A DNA stretch of 64,000 nt, taken from assembly GCA_963839955.1 (NCBI GenBank), contig CAWIXB010000001.1, positions 496,001 through 560,000 of the forward strand, read 5' to 3'. This DNA comes from CAWIXB01 sp963839955 (GTDB lineage Bacteria > Actinomycetota > Actinomycetes > JACCUZ01). This document shows, one piece after another, positions 23,012 to 31,929 of this stretch (the stretch's first letter is position 1; every line of letters begins with the position of its first letter). Position numbers and translations under genes: made by a program. A model generated the notes under the pieces. It was not told the DNA's origin. It saw only the letters and a program-made list of their open reading frames with translations, and did no database searches.

Positions 23012-23952
23012 TGCTCTCGACTGCCGAAAAGAGCCCCGCCGTCGCCGACCCCGTCCAGCGGGGTCGGCAGCGGCGGAATGGCACGGTGGCCGGCCGGTCG
23101 GCCAAGGCCTCCTACGTCTTCGTCTCCGGCTACGTGCTGCTCGCCCTCGCATTCGGCGTGCTGCCCACCTTGTACGCGCTCAACATGTCGGTGCTCGACA
23201 CCGAGGGCAACTTCACCGGGCTCGGGAACTTCACAAAGGTCGTGCAGGACTTCCGGTTCGTCCCTGCCGCGCTGCACGTCAGTGCCTTCCTCGCAGTCTG
23301 GTTGGTGTCCCTGCTGGTGCTCGTGACCCTTCTCGCCCTGATCGTGCACGGCATGAGCCGGCGGTGGCTGAGCTCGGGAGTCCGGTTCATCTACTACATC
23401 CCCGGCGCGCTTGCCGGCGCCTCGTCGGTGGTCCTGTGGCTCTTCGTCCTCAATCCCACCGTCAGCCCCGTGTCGGCCGTGCTGCACGCGTTCGGACTGC
23501 AGACGTTCATCCAGACCGTCTCGCCCGGCAACCTTCCGGTGGTCTTCGCGATCATCGCGTTCTGGACGGGCGCCGGCGGCTGGATCGTGGTCATGTACGG
23601 CGCGCTCAACAGCATCCCGCACGAGGTCCTGGAGGCGGCGCGGATGGACGGCGCGGGGGTCGTGCGCACGGCCGTGCACATCCAGCTGCCGATGCTGCGC
23701 AAGTGGATCGCGTACATGGCGATCATCTCGCTCGCAGCAGGCACCCAGCTCTTTGTTGAGCCGAAGGTGCTCTCGCAGGCCAGCCATGCCGTCGTCCCCG
23801 TCGACTACTCCCTCAACCAGCTGGCGTATTTGTACGCGTTCAAGCAGCAGGACCTCGGAGGTTCCGCCGCAATCGCCGTCATGCTGCTCGTCGTGTCCCT
23901 GGGGCTCAGCGCGTTCTTCGTCGTCCACGGGGGACTCTTTGACCGCGACTGA
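23011..23952 (+). CDS. Sugar ABC transporter permease (CUT1, MalF-type)
   Basis: 313 residues, six predicted TM helices starting at YVFVSGYVLLALAFGVLP. The EAA loop that docks the ATPase is EVLEAARMDGAGVVRTAVHI. ATG 23011 shares its A with the TGA of the binding-protein gene (TGATG), a good re-initiation arrangement; GTG 23008 is the alternative. The N-terminal ~35 residues are polar and cytoplasmic. It works as one half of the membrane channel with the following permease. Confidence 0.87.
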   Translation: MLSTAEKSPAVADPVQRGRQRRNGTVAGRSAKASYVFVSGYVLLALAFGVLPTLYALNMSVLDTEGNFTGLGNFTKVVQDFRFVPAALHVSAFLAVWLVSLLVLVTLLALIVHGMSRRWLSSGVRFIYYIPGALAGASSVVLWLFVLNPTVSPVSAVLHAFGLQTFIQTVSPGNLPVVFAIIAFWTGAGGWIVVMYGALNSIPHEVLEAARMDGAGVVRTAVHIQLPMLRKWIAYMAIISLAAGTQLFVEPKVLSQASHAVVPVDYSLNQLAYLYAFKQQDLGGSAAIAVMLLVVSLGLSAFFVVHGGLFDRD

Positions 23953-24841
23953 CACCGGAGCCAAGTACCAGCTGACTCCCGGGGCCTGGCTGGGACGGGC
24001 GACGATCGTGGTCGTTGCCGTCTTCTTCGTCGCGTTCTTCGCGCTGCCGATCATCTGGCTGCTCATCGCGAGCGGGAAGTCCCCGCACGCACTCGTCACG
24101 ACCGGACCCTTCGAGCTGGGAACCTTCAGCGACCTCGGTGCGAACTGGTCTGCCCTCGTCGACTTCCAGGATGGCGTCATCTTCCGCTGGCTCGGCAACT
24201 CCGCCTACTACTCGCTCGCCGCGCTCGTCATCACCCTGGTGACCACGATCCCCGCGGGCTACGCCCTCGCCCTCGGGGAGTTCCGCGGTCGGAAGATCCT
24301 GTTGACGACGACCTTGGTCGTCATGCTCATCCCCAACACCGCGCTGGTGCTGCCCATCTTCCTCGAGCTGTCCGCCGTCGACCTGACCGGCAAGCCGCTC
24401 GCGGCGATCCTGCCCTTCTCGTTCCACCCGTTCGGCGTGTACCTGACCTACATCTACTTCTCGACGGCCGTGTCCCGCGATCTGCTGGCCGCCGCTCGGA
24501 TCGACGGCTGCGGTGAGGTCGCCGTCTTCCTGAGGATCGCGATGCCGCTCGCCCGTCCGGTGATCGCCCTGGTGGCCTTCTTCAGCTTCGTCGCGAACTG
24601 GAACAACTTCTTCCTGCCGTTCCTCACCGTCCCGGGGCCGGGCGCGCCTGTGCAGGTGGGACTGACCGAGCTGTTGTCGAATGTTCCCGCATTCAACCCG
24701 ACCGCGGCAGGTGTCACGTCGATCCAGCTGCCCACGCTCGCGCTGGCGACGCTCCTTGCGATCACTCCGGTGCTCCTGGTCTTCCTGTTCTCCCAGCGCT
24801 ACCTGGTCGCGGGGCTGACGGCAGGGGGGACCAAGGAGTGA
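23939..24841 (+). CDS. Sugar ABC transporter permease (CUT1, MalG-type)
   Basis: 300 residues from TTG 23939, preceded by GGGGGA six bases upstream and overlapping the first permease by 14 bases. No ATG or GTG is available near the N-terminus. Six TM helices; EAA loop RDLLAAARIDGCGEVAVFLR and C-terminal RYLVAGLTAGGTKE, the usual MalG ending. No ATP-binding subunit follows; the next gene is threonine synthase. Actinobacterial CUT1 systems commonly borrow a shared MsiK-type ATPase encoded elsewhere, which I infer here. Confidence 0.87.
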   Translation: MTATDTGAKYQLTPGAWLGRATIVVVAVFFVAFFALPIIWLLIASGKSPHALVTTGPFELGTFSDLGANWSALVDFQDGVIFRWLGNSAYYSLAALVITLVTTIPAGYALALGEFRGRKILLTTTLVVMLIPNTALVLPIFLELSAVDLTGKPLAAILPFSFHPFGVYLTYIYFSTAVSRDLLAAARIDGCGEVAVFLRIAMPLARPVIALVAFFSFVANWNNFFLPFLTVPGPGAPVQVGLTELLSNVPAFNPTAAGVTSIQLPTLALATLLAITPVLLVFLFSQRYLVAGLTAGGTKE

Positions 24842-24890
24842 CCGCGCCCTCCCGTCGGCCCAGGGGTTGACGTCGGGGGAGGATGGCGCG

Positions 24891-26105
<1,215 letters not shown>

Positions 26106-26329
26106 CGGCCCGCGGGCCCGAGCATCTTCGCGACGTCGTCGAATCGTGCCCTCGTCGCGGGGCTTGACCTCGACGCTCAGCAGCCACGCTACGGGTTACC
26201 GGCGTCACTTGCGGCTACCTCGCGGCAGACGCATGATGTGCGTATGAGTCCGGGCCGAGACCACTGCCCTGACCTCGTGGCCTTCGTGGCCGCTTCCGGC
26301 CCTCGGGGTCGGCCCGTGTGGAGGTCGCC

Positions 26330-26683
26330 ATGTCCTTCGCCCCTGAACCCTTGCAGATCCTCACCGAGGTCACGGTCGCGTCCAGCACCATGATCGTTCG
26401 TGGCGAGGTCGACTACGCCACCGCGCCGCAGTTGCGCCACGCCCTGACCGACCGCCTCTCCCACGGGCCCTCGACAACTCTGCATCTGAATTTGGCCGGT
26501 GTGTCGTTCATGGACAGCGCCGGCCTGCAGGCTCTGCTGGTGGGGCAGCGCACAGCCAGAATCCTCGGCGGCGACTTGGTGTTGACCGGTACGTCACCCC
26601 AGGTTGCTCGACTCCTCTACATCACCGGGATCGCGTTCACGGTTGAAATTCGGGCAGGTACGGCGGCCGCCGCTTCGGGCTGA
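26330..26683 (+). CDS. STAS-domain anti-sigma factor antagonist
   Basis: 117 residues, one STAS domain. MIVRGEVDYATAPQLRHAL is the first strand-helix pair and VSFMDSAGLQALL holds the phosphorylatable Ser63. It would be inactivated by an RsbW-type kinase and, when dephosphorylated, release a sigma factor from its anti-sigma factor. ATG 26330 is preferred over GTG 26318 because GGAGG (26319 onward) sits at the correct distance. Cognate kinases could include the RsbW-like protein at 31,341 or the hybrid protein at 32,916, which has a PP2C phosphatase; this link is inference. Confidence 0.85.
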   Translation: MSFAPEPLQILTEVTVASSTMIVRGEVDYATAPQLRHALTDRLSHGPSTTLHLNLAGVSFMDSAGLQALLVGQRTARILGGDLVLTGTSPQVARLLYITGIAFTVEIRAGTAAAASG

Positions 26684-26739
26684 CGACAGCGATGCCGTCC
26701 ACCCTGACCGCGGCATGATGCGGACTCGTTCTCTGCGCG

Positions 26740-27774
26740 TCACACTCCACACGGGCCCTGGGTGGCGAAGGGCAGACTCGGGTAGCGGGACACGTCGTAC
26801 GAGGTGAGGGAGCCGTCCGCGGCTGCGGTGAGCAGCGCCATCGTCGGGATGCGGAACATGTTCTCGAGCTGGCCGTTGCTCTTCTGGCCCACGGAGCGCA
26901 CCTCGTAGAAGATGGCACCCTGGGTCGGGGTCTGGGCCTGCGACACGGGCGTCTCGCCCACGGGCGCCGATCCGCCCATGAGCATCCGGCTCAGTACGGC
27001 GTTGGTGATGTCGATCAGCGGGTAGTGCGCAATATTGGCCGGCCCGTACTCCTCGAGGGCGTCGACGCTGACCATGGCCATCTGCCGATTGGTCTGCCAC
27101 TGCTGCGCGGTCATCCGGGACGGGTCGATGGACCGCGCGCCGATCTGGAACTGGTTCAAGTCGTCGGTGCCGTCGATCACCGGCGCCTCGCCCATGTGGT
27201 GCAGATCCAGCGCCAGCTCCGGCGCGACCGTACGCCACAGTCTCCAGAAGTCGACTGACTCGGGCTGGGCGAAGTTCTCCCAGTCGCGGTTGAGGTCGAT
27301 CCGGGTCGGTGTCGTGCTCTGGCGGATGTTCGCCTCGGCGCCGTCCGGGTTGTACATGGGGATCACGACGACGGTGAGCCTGTCGCGGATCAGCTTGGCA
27401 GCCGGCTTGCCCGAGGCGAGCAGCTTGAGGACCTGCAGCGCCGCTTCGGTGCTGTGCAGCTCGTTGCCGTGGATGCGCGCCTGCAGCCAGAAGACCGTCG
27501 GGCCGGTGCCTACGGTCGCGTAGAGCAGATCACGGCCCTCCCCCGACTTGCCGGCAGACGCGACGTCGACCAACCCTTTGCTGGTCTGCTCGATGCGGTC
27601 GAGAGCCTTCACGACGTCGGCGTATCCCGCGACGCTTGACAGGCTGACGTTCTGGCCGTCTTGAATGCACGGGCCCCCCGGGTTGTGCGGCGGGTCGGCG
27701 AGCGCGACATTGGTGGTGCCGAGACCGGCGACAAGAAGGCCGGCGGCGGTGACGGCGACGAGTGTTCTGCGCAT
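26740..27774 (-). CDS. Secreted M14-family zinc carboxypeptidase
   Basis: 344 residues from ATG 27774. Signal peptide VAVTAAGLLVAGLGTTNVALA. M14 motifs: zinc ligands in ARIHGNELHSTEAAL (HxxE), substrate-binding Asn-Arg in IDLNRDWENF, third zinc His in LALDLHHMGEAP, and the catalytic Glu in AIFYEVRSVG. The mature protein begins with conserved PGGPC and ends with GPC, suggesting a disulphide. It is likely an extracellular peptidase; D,L-carboxypeptidase activity on wall peptides is possible within the family. GGGAG lies seven bases before the start. Convergent with the STAS gene. Confidence 0.85.
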   Translation of the reverse strand: MRRTLVAVTAAGLLVAGLGTTNVALADPPHNPGGPCIQDGQNVSLSSVAGYADVVKALDRIEQTSKGLVDVASAGKSGEGRDLLYATVGTGPTVFWLQARIHGNELHSTEAALQVLKLLASGKPAAKLIRDRLTVVVIPMYNPDGAEANIRQSTTPTRIDLNRDWENFAQPESVDFWRLWRTVAPELALDLHHMGEAPVIDGTDDLNQFQIGARSIDPSRMTAQQWQTNRQMAMVSVDALEEYGPANIAHYPLIDITNAVLSRMLMGGSAPVGETPVSQAQTPTQGAIFYEVRSVGQKSNGQLENMFRIPTMALLTAAADGSLTSYDVSRYPSLPFATQGPCGV

Positions 27775-27987
27775 CGGTGCTCCCTGGCAGTTGGCTGACG
27801 GAACCGACTGGAGCGCCCGCTCGCGCAGCCCTGGCGGAGCGGACATATACCACCAATCGGGACCTGGGGTCTTCCTAGCGCAGAGAGTCGCCATTGGGCA
27901 AGGGCAGCCAAGGCCGGTCGTCGTCGGTGACTGTGTGGAGTGTCGTGGTGCGCTCGGGCGTCGCACGCCGCCACGAAACGCAGTTGG

Positions 27988-28060
27988 TGCCCCCGGCAGG
28001 AATCGAACCTGCGACACCCGCTTTAGGAGAGCGGTGCTCTATCCCCTGAGCTACGAGGGC
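27988..28060 (-). tRNA. tRNA-Arg (anticodon CCU)
   Basis: On the minus strand: acceptor GCCCUCG pairs with CGGGGGC (one wobble), D-arm AGCUCAGGGGAUAGAGC, anticodon stem CCGCU/AGCGG around loop CUCCUAA, so anticodon CCU, and T-arm CAGGUUCGAAUCCUG. The 3' CCA is encoded (27985-27987). All canonical bases (U8, G18G19, T-loop UUCGAAU) are in place. Confidence 0.97.
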
Positions 28061-28122
28061 ATGCTCGGCGGTGCCGAGGCTATCGGACCAGGGACTGCCG
28101 TCCGCTGGCTACGCTCGCGGCC

Positions 28123-28284
28123 ATGAGCGATACAGCCGCCCCCAGCAGTGATCCGGCAGAGGAACCCGCGCCGGACGCGGCGGTGCCGGAGCGGTCTGCC
28201 GACGACACCGACCTCGGCTGGGGCGACGAGGACGAGGACGACAGTGACGAGCGCCTGACGCGGGAGAAGCCGCCGCACTGGTGA
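28123..28284 (+). CDS. Conserved small acidic protein ending in REKPPHW
   Basis: 53 residues from ATG 28123: MSDTAAPSSDPAEEPAPDAA, a disordered Ala/Pro/Glu stretch, then DLGWGDEDEDDSDERLTREK and the terminus PPHW. The block DLGWGD...DSDERL.REKPPHW recurs in many actinobacteria as an uncharacterised small protein. There is no membrane segment, and the charge is strongly negative. It is placed between tRNA-Arg and the convergent mscL gene. Function unknown. Confidence 0.75.
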   Translation: MSDTAAPSSDPAEEPAPDAAVPERSADDTDLGWGDEDEDDSDERLTREKPPHW

Positions 28285-28304
28285 CGGCGAAGGCAGCGTG
28301 GAGC

Positions 28305-28694
28305 TCAGAGGTCGGTGCGGCGCACCTTGAGCAGGTCGCGGATCTCCTGGAGCAGCAGCACGTCCTCGGCCGGCGCCTCCGGCTCCGGCTCCTCGCCGGA
28401 CTTTCGCATCCCGCGCAGCTTGTTCATCGGCACGACCACGACGAAGTAGATCACGGCCGCCGTCGCCACGAACGTGATGACGGCGTTGATGAAGAGCGTG
28501 AAGTTGAACGTCTGGCCGTTGACCTCGACAGTCCCGGCTTCGACCCCGCCACCGAGGACCAGGCCCACGAGTGGGTAGATGAAGGCCTCGGTGAACGCCG
28601 TGATCAGTGCCACGAACGCGAGGCCGATGACCAGGGCGATGGCCAGGTCGATGATGTTGCCGCGGAGCACGAACTCCTTGAAGCCCTTGAGCAT
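28305..28694 (-). CDS. mscL: Large-conductance mechanosensitive channel
   Basis: 129 residues. MLKGFKEFVLRGNIIDLAIALVIG... is the N-terminal helix and TM1 with the gate region, EAFIYPLVGLVLGGG the TM1-loop, and AVITFVATAAVIYFVVVVPMNKL TM2, followed by a cytoplasmic helix (EDVLLLQEIRDLLK). Forms a homopentameric pore that vents solutes on hypo-osmotic shock. Length is normal. ATG 28694 with GGAGACCGG upstream. First gene downstream of the SAF-domain gene on the same strand. Confidence 0.96.
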   Translation of the reverse strand: MLKGFKEFVLRGNIIDLAIALVIGLAFVALITAFTEAFIYPLVGLVLGGGVEAGTVEVNGQTFNFTLFINAVITFVATAAVIYFVVVVPMNKLRGMRKSGEEPEPEAPAEDVLLLQEIRDLLKVRRTDL

Positions 28695-28737
28695 CCCGGT
28701 CTCCTTCCAGAGGTGTCCGGGGGTCAGCCTCTCAGGT

Positions 28738-29406
28738 TCACTGGACCAGCGTCACGGTGAGCCGCGACGTCACAGCCGCCGCCGCCAGTCGCGAGGCCGT
28801 GGCCGTCGGCGTGGCCAGCACCACGAGGCCACCGTCGCCAACCTCGCCACCGAAGCCGCCGCTGTCGGCGAGCGGCACCGTCACTACGCGGACGCTGTCG
28901 GCGACGACCGAGGCTTCCGCCGTTGATGCTCCCGGCTCCGGCGCAGCGGCGGCCAGGACGTCGACGATGTCGCCGGGGCGCAGCAGTCGTGCGGCATGCG
29001 CGTCAGCGAGTCGCACTGGTGCGGCGACGACGCCGCCGTCGAGGGTGTCGAGGTAGGACGGCCCGAGCAGCCGCACATCGGTCACGACCTCGCCGGCATT
29101 CACCGGCCCCACGAGGGTGCGGCCGTGTGCCTCGCCGACCGAGCGCAGCGCGGTCTCCGGAACCGCGTCGGTCGGCAGGCCGACGACCTCGACGTCGTCG
29201 CTGCCGACCGTGATCCCGCCGGCCAGGTCCTCGCGTGCCACCAGCACCTGCGTGGTGTCCGGCGGCGGAGGTGCCAGCGCGTGCAGGCCGACGGCAACGG
29301 CCGCGGCGAGCAGACCCGCGGAGAGCAGCCGACGGTGCCATGACGCCGCCCGTCGCAGCTCGCGCCACCACCCGGGTGCGGCACTGCGACGGTCGGGTGT
29401 GCTCAC
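28738..29406 (-). CDS. SAF-domain protein, CpaB/RcpC-like
   Basis: 222 residues. One N-terminal TM helix (RRLLSAGLLAAAVAVGLHALA) then a SAF domain: TTQVLVAREDLAGGITVGSDDVEVV and the second half DAHAARLLRPGDIVDVLAA. In Flp/tad pilus systems CpaB/RcpC proteins with this layout sit in the envelope. No other pilus genes are in the window, so a stand-alone envelope role is as likely. Its start overlaps the mtnP stop by four bases, indicating co-transcription. Confidence 0.75.
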   Translation of the reverse strand: MSTPDRRSAAPGWWRELRRAASWHRRLLSAGLLAAAVAVGLHALAPPPPDTTQVLVAREDLAGGITVGSDDVEVVGLPTDAVPETALRSVGEAHGRTLVGPVNAGEVVTDVRLLGPSYLDTLDGGVVAAPVRLADAHAARLLRPGDIVDVLAAAAPEPGASTAEASVVADSVRVVTVPLADSGGFGGEVGDGGLVVLATPTATASRLAAAAVTSRLTVTLVQ

Positions 29407-30233
29407 GGAAGGTCGAACGGCAGGGTGAGGCCGTCGAGCGCGTGTCGGCAGGTGCAGTCGACGTCGGTGGGAGGCAGGCCGGCGATGACGTCGACGAGGA
29501 GGTCACGCACCTTCGCGATGTTGGCCGCGAAGACGCGCAGCACCTCGTCGTGGGTGACCCCCTCGCCGTGCTCCAGACCGGCGTCGAGGTCGGTGACGAG
29601 GGCCAGCGAGGTGTAGCAGAGAGCGAGCTCGCGCGCGAGCGCAGCTTCCGGTGCGCCCGTCATGCCGACGACCGTCCAGCCCTGGCTCTGGTGCCAGAGC
29701 GACTCGGCGCGGGAGGAGAAGCGCGGGCCATTCACGACGACCAGCGTGCCGCCGTCGACGGGCGCCAGGCCACGGCGCTGCCCCGCGGTCACCGCGACGC
29801 GGCGCCCGGTCGGGCAGTAGGGGTCGGCGAAGGCCACGTGGACGACCGGCCCCGACTCGTCGTAGAAGGTGGTCTGCCGGCCCGAGGTGCGGTCGACGAG
29901 CTGGTCGGGGACGACGACCGACCCCGCGTCGTGCTCGGCGCGCAGCGAGCCGACCGCGCACGGGCCGAGCACCTGGCGCACTCCGACGTGCCGCAGGGCC
30001 CAGAGGTTCGCCCGGTAGTTGACGCGGTGCGGCGGGAACCGGTGGTCGCGGCCGTGCCGCGGCAGGAACGCGACCGCGCGGCCTGCCACGTCGCCGACCG
30101 TCAGGGGGTCACTGGGCGGGCCGAACGGCGTGTCGACCTCGACGGTCTCCGCCGCGTCAAGGAAGGCGTAGAGCCCCGACCCACCGATGACACCGATGTC
30201 GGCGCGCGGACCGTCGTACGTCGTGCTCGGCAT
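29403..30233 (-). CDS. mtnP: S-methyl-5'-thioadenosine phosphorylase
   Basis: 276 residues, class I nucleoside phosphorylase fold. IGVIGGSGLYAF at the N-terminus binds phosphate, PRHGRDHRFPPHRVNYRAN and NGPRFSSRAESLW are MTAP signatures, GMTGAPEAALARELALCYT is the base/ribose segment, and LVTDLDAGLEHGE holds the catalytic acidic residue. It cleaves MTA from polyamine and related synthesis to adenine and methylthioribose-1-phosphate. A related purine nucleoside phosphorylase activity cannot be excluded. ATG 30233. The first gene of a unit with the SAF protein. Confidence 0.88.
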   Translation of the reverse strand: MPSTTYDGPRADIGVIGGSGLYAFLDAAETVEVDTPFGPPSDPLTVGDVAGRAVAFLPRHGRDHRFPPHRVNYRANLWALRHVGVRQVLGPCAVGSLRAEHDAGSVVVPDQLVDRTSGRQTTFYDESGPVVHVAFADPYCPTGRRVAVTAGQRRGLAPVDGGTLVVVNGPRFSSRAESLWHQSQGWTVVGMTGAPEAALARELALCYTSLALVTDLDAGLEHGEGVTHDEVLRVFAANIAKVRDLLVDVIAGLPPTDVDCTCRHALDGLTLPFDLP

Positions 30234-30293
30234 GGCAGGACCCTACTGACCGCACGGCCGATCGCCGGACGTGTCCACAGCCCGGCCCTCGCG

Positions 30294-30698
30294 TCAGGCA
30301 GCGCTGCCGGCTGTGGAGGACGAACCGGCCGATGCGGCCTTGCCGTTGGACTTGTCCTGGCCCGCCGAGGACCCCGTCGACGATGTCGAAGAGGTGTCTC
30401 CGGCTTTGTCCTTGCCGCCGCCGTCCTCGGCAGTGCCGGCGGACCCGCTGTCCTTGCCCGGGCCCTCCCTGCCCTGTCCGCCCTTGCCCTCGTCGTCCCG
30501 CTTGGCCCCCGCGCCGACCTTCTCGCGGCTGTCGTTGCGGTAGAACCCGGAGCCCTTGAAGACGATGCCCACCGAGTTGAAGACCTTGCGCAACGCGCCC
30601 TCGCAGACGGGGCAGACGCTCAGCGCGTCGTCGCTGAACGACTGGACGGCCTCGAACGCGTGGCCGCACTCGCGGCACGCGTACTGGTACGTCGGCAC
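30294..30698 (-). CDS. FmdB-family zinc-ribbon protein
   Basis: 134 residues from GTG 30698, with GGAGGA upstream. The N-terminal ~55 residues are the FmdB ribbon: VPTYQYACRECGHAFE and LSVCPVCEGALRKVFNSVG give two CxxC pairs for one zinc ion, then IVFKGSGFYRND. The rest is a low-complexity tail rich in Gly, Lys, Ser and Asp, probably disordered. The family was named from formamidase operon regulators; actual function is unclear. Confidence 0.88.
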   Translation of the reverse strand: MPTYQYACRECGHAFEAVQSFSDDALSVCPVCEGALRKVFNSVGIVFKGSGFYRNDSREKVGAGAKRDDEGKGGQGREGPGKDSGSAGTAEDGGGKDKAGDTSSTSSTGSSAGQDKSNGKAASAGSSSTAGSAA

Positions 30699-30725
30699 GG
30701 ACGTCCTCCTCGGTCTCAAAAGTGT

Positions 30726-30756
30726 TCCTGGCACTCTACGTCACCGAGTGCCAGGA
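30726..30756 (-). terminator. 11-bp hairpin terminator for the RsbW-like operon
   Basis: TCCTGGCACTC (30726-30736) pairs perfectly with GAGTGCCAGGA (30746-30756). On the minus strand the stem is followed by ACACTTTTG, a short T-run. It lies 45 bases beyond the stop of the 30,802 gene and upstream of fmdB. Confidence 0.65.
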
Positions 30757-30801
30757 GCGCGGTCAAAGGGACGCCGTTGCCTAGGTCCTACGGGCGTCCG
30801 G

Positions 30802-31344
30802 TCAGGCAGTGGCGTCGGCGTAGCGGGGCCAAGGGGTCGGCGCCTCACCCGCGGTCTGCCGGCCGAACTCGCCGAGGAACCAGCGGCGGAACCTGACCAG
30901 CGTGGGCGGCGTCGCGAGGGTCAGCAGGTGCTGGCCGTCACGGCAGTACTCGTCCGCCTCGTCGAGCAGTCCACTGAGCAGCTCCGCACCTGGGGCAAGC
31001 GAGGCGGGCACTCGGTAGCTGATCTCGTCGATGACGTCGACACCATGCTCCACCGCATCCGCGAGCCTGGCCTCCTGCTCCGCGGTGAAGCCGCCATAGG
31101 TCGCGCCCAGCGACTCGACGAGCTGGAGCAGCCGCGCCGGGACCGGCCGCGACATGGCGGGACGCGACTCACCGTCCTGCGGATGCGCGCGGTCGGCGAG
31201 CAGCGCGAACTCGCGCATCAACTCATCACCGTGCTGCTGGGCGCGGGCGAAGACCGGGACAGGTAGCTCGAGCAACCGCACCGTGACGATCGGCCCCGAC
31301 GCGTCGGCGCCTTCGGGCGTCTCGTCGGCCGGGTGGTCGTTCAC
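30802..31344 (-). CDS. Uncharacterised helical partner of the RsbW-like kinase
   Basis: 180 residues from GTG 31344, overlapping the upstream ATP-binding protein by four bases (GTGA). It opens with an acidic disordered segment (NDHPADETPEGADASG), then IVTVRLLELPVPVFARAQQH and long amphipathic helices (ARLADAVEHGVDVIDEISY, LLSGLLDEADEYC). No enzyme motif is visible. The same pair appears in other actinomycetes beside anti-sigma-type ATPases, so a role in the same signalling pathway is plausible. I do not recognise a named family. Confidence 0.6.
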   Translation of the reverse strand: MNDHPADETPEGADASGPIVTVRLLELPVPVFARAQQHGDELMREFALLADRAHPQDGESRPAMSRPVPARLLQLVESLGATYGGFTAEQEARLADAVEHGVDVIDEISYRVPASLAPGAELLSGLLDEADEYCRDGQHLLTLATPPTLVRFRRWFLGEFGRQTAGEAPTPWPRYADATA

Positions 31345-31886
31345 GCCGCGCACGCGGTGGCCGGGCCCGCGCCCAGGTCGTGCCTTGCCGCAGTGTCGTC
31401 CGACGTGGGCCCGGGTCCGCCGGGAGACGTCGGCAGCTCGGCCAGCTGGCGGGTGCCGGTCGCCGCACCGGTCAGCTGGTCGCTGTCGACGTCGGAGCCC
31501 GCGCCGGACGAGCCGTCGGCGCGCAGCTGACACCACACCGTCTTCGTGGTGCCGGTGGCATCTACCCCGTCGGCCTCGGCGAGTGCACGGATCAGACTCA
31601 GGCCTCGCCCGGTGGTGGCGTCCGGCCCGTAGGCGCGTCGTTGGGGCATCCGGGGCGACGCGTCGGAGACCGCGATGCGCAGCAACTCGTCGCTCAGGTG
31701 CAGGCTCACGGAGTAGGGGGTTCGGGCATGTAGCACCGCATTTGTCGCCATCTCGCTGACCACGGTGGTGGCGACCCAGTCGAACCCCTCGGCATCCCAC
31801 TCCGTCAGGACAGCCGAGACGAACCGGCGCGCGGCAGCGACGCTGCGGTGCTCGTCGGAGAACTCTCGCTGCATCTCGAGCACCAC
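31341..31886 (-). CDS. RsbW-like ATP-binding protein (HATPase_c, anti-sigma factor type)
   Basis: 181 residues. A GHKL ATPase fold: N-box VVSEMATNAVLHA, G1 box VSDASPRMP, G2 box TGRGLSLIRALAEADG. There is no histidine-phosphotransfer helix, so it matches the RsbW/SpoIIAB-like stand-alone group. Expected role: phosphorylate a STAS anti-antagonist or bind a sigma factor. C-terminal ~50 residues are Gly/Thr/Ala-rich. Starts at 31886 (GTG) or 31874 (ATG); undecided. Forms an operon with the uncharacterised 30,802 gene. Confidence 0.8.
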   Translation of the reverse strand: MVLEMQREFSDEHRSVAAARRFVSAVLTEWDAEGFDWVATTVVSEMATNAVLHARTPYSVSLHLSDELLRIAVSDASPRMPQRRAYGPDATTGRGLSLIRALAEADGVDATGTTKTVWCQLRADGSSGAGSDVDSDQLTGAATGTRQLAELPTSPGGPGPTSDDTAARHDLGAGPATACAA

Positions 31887-31929
31887 GCGAGCATAAGCCT
31901 GGCGGCGGGCGGCGTCACTCTTGTCGGGA

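Noticed and set aside
23008..23952. GTG 23008 as permease start
   Set aside because: ATG 23011 in TGATG context with the upstream stop is the more usual coupling; the difference is one residue.
26106..26329. Regulatory RNA or small gene between thrC and the STAS gene
   Set aside because: No conserved motif, hairpin or credible start was seen.
28738..29406. Part of a Flp/tad pilus locus
   Set aside because: No prepilin, TadA/B/C or RcpA genes are nearby; the SAF protein stands alone.
29403..30233. Purine nucleoside phosphorylase
   Set aside because: The GPRFSSRAES and TDLDAG blocks fit methylthioadenosine phosphorylase better than PNP, though specificity is not proven.
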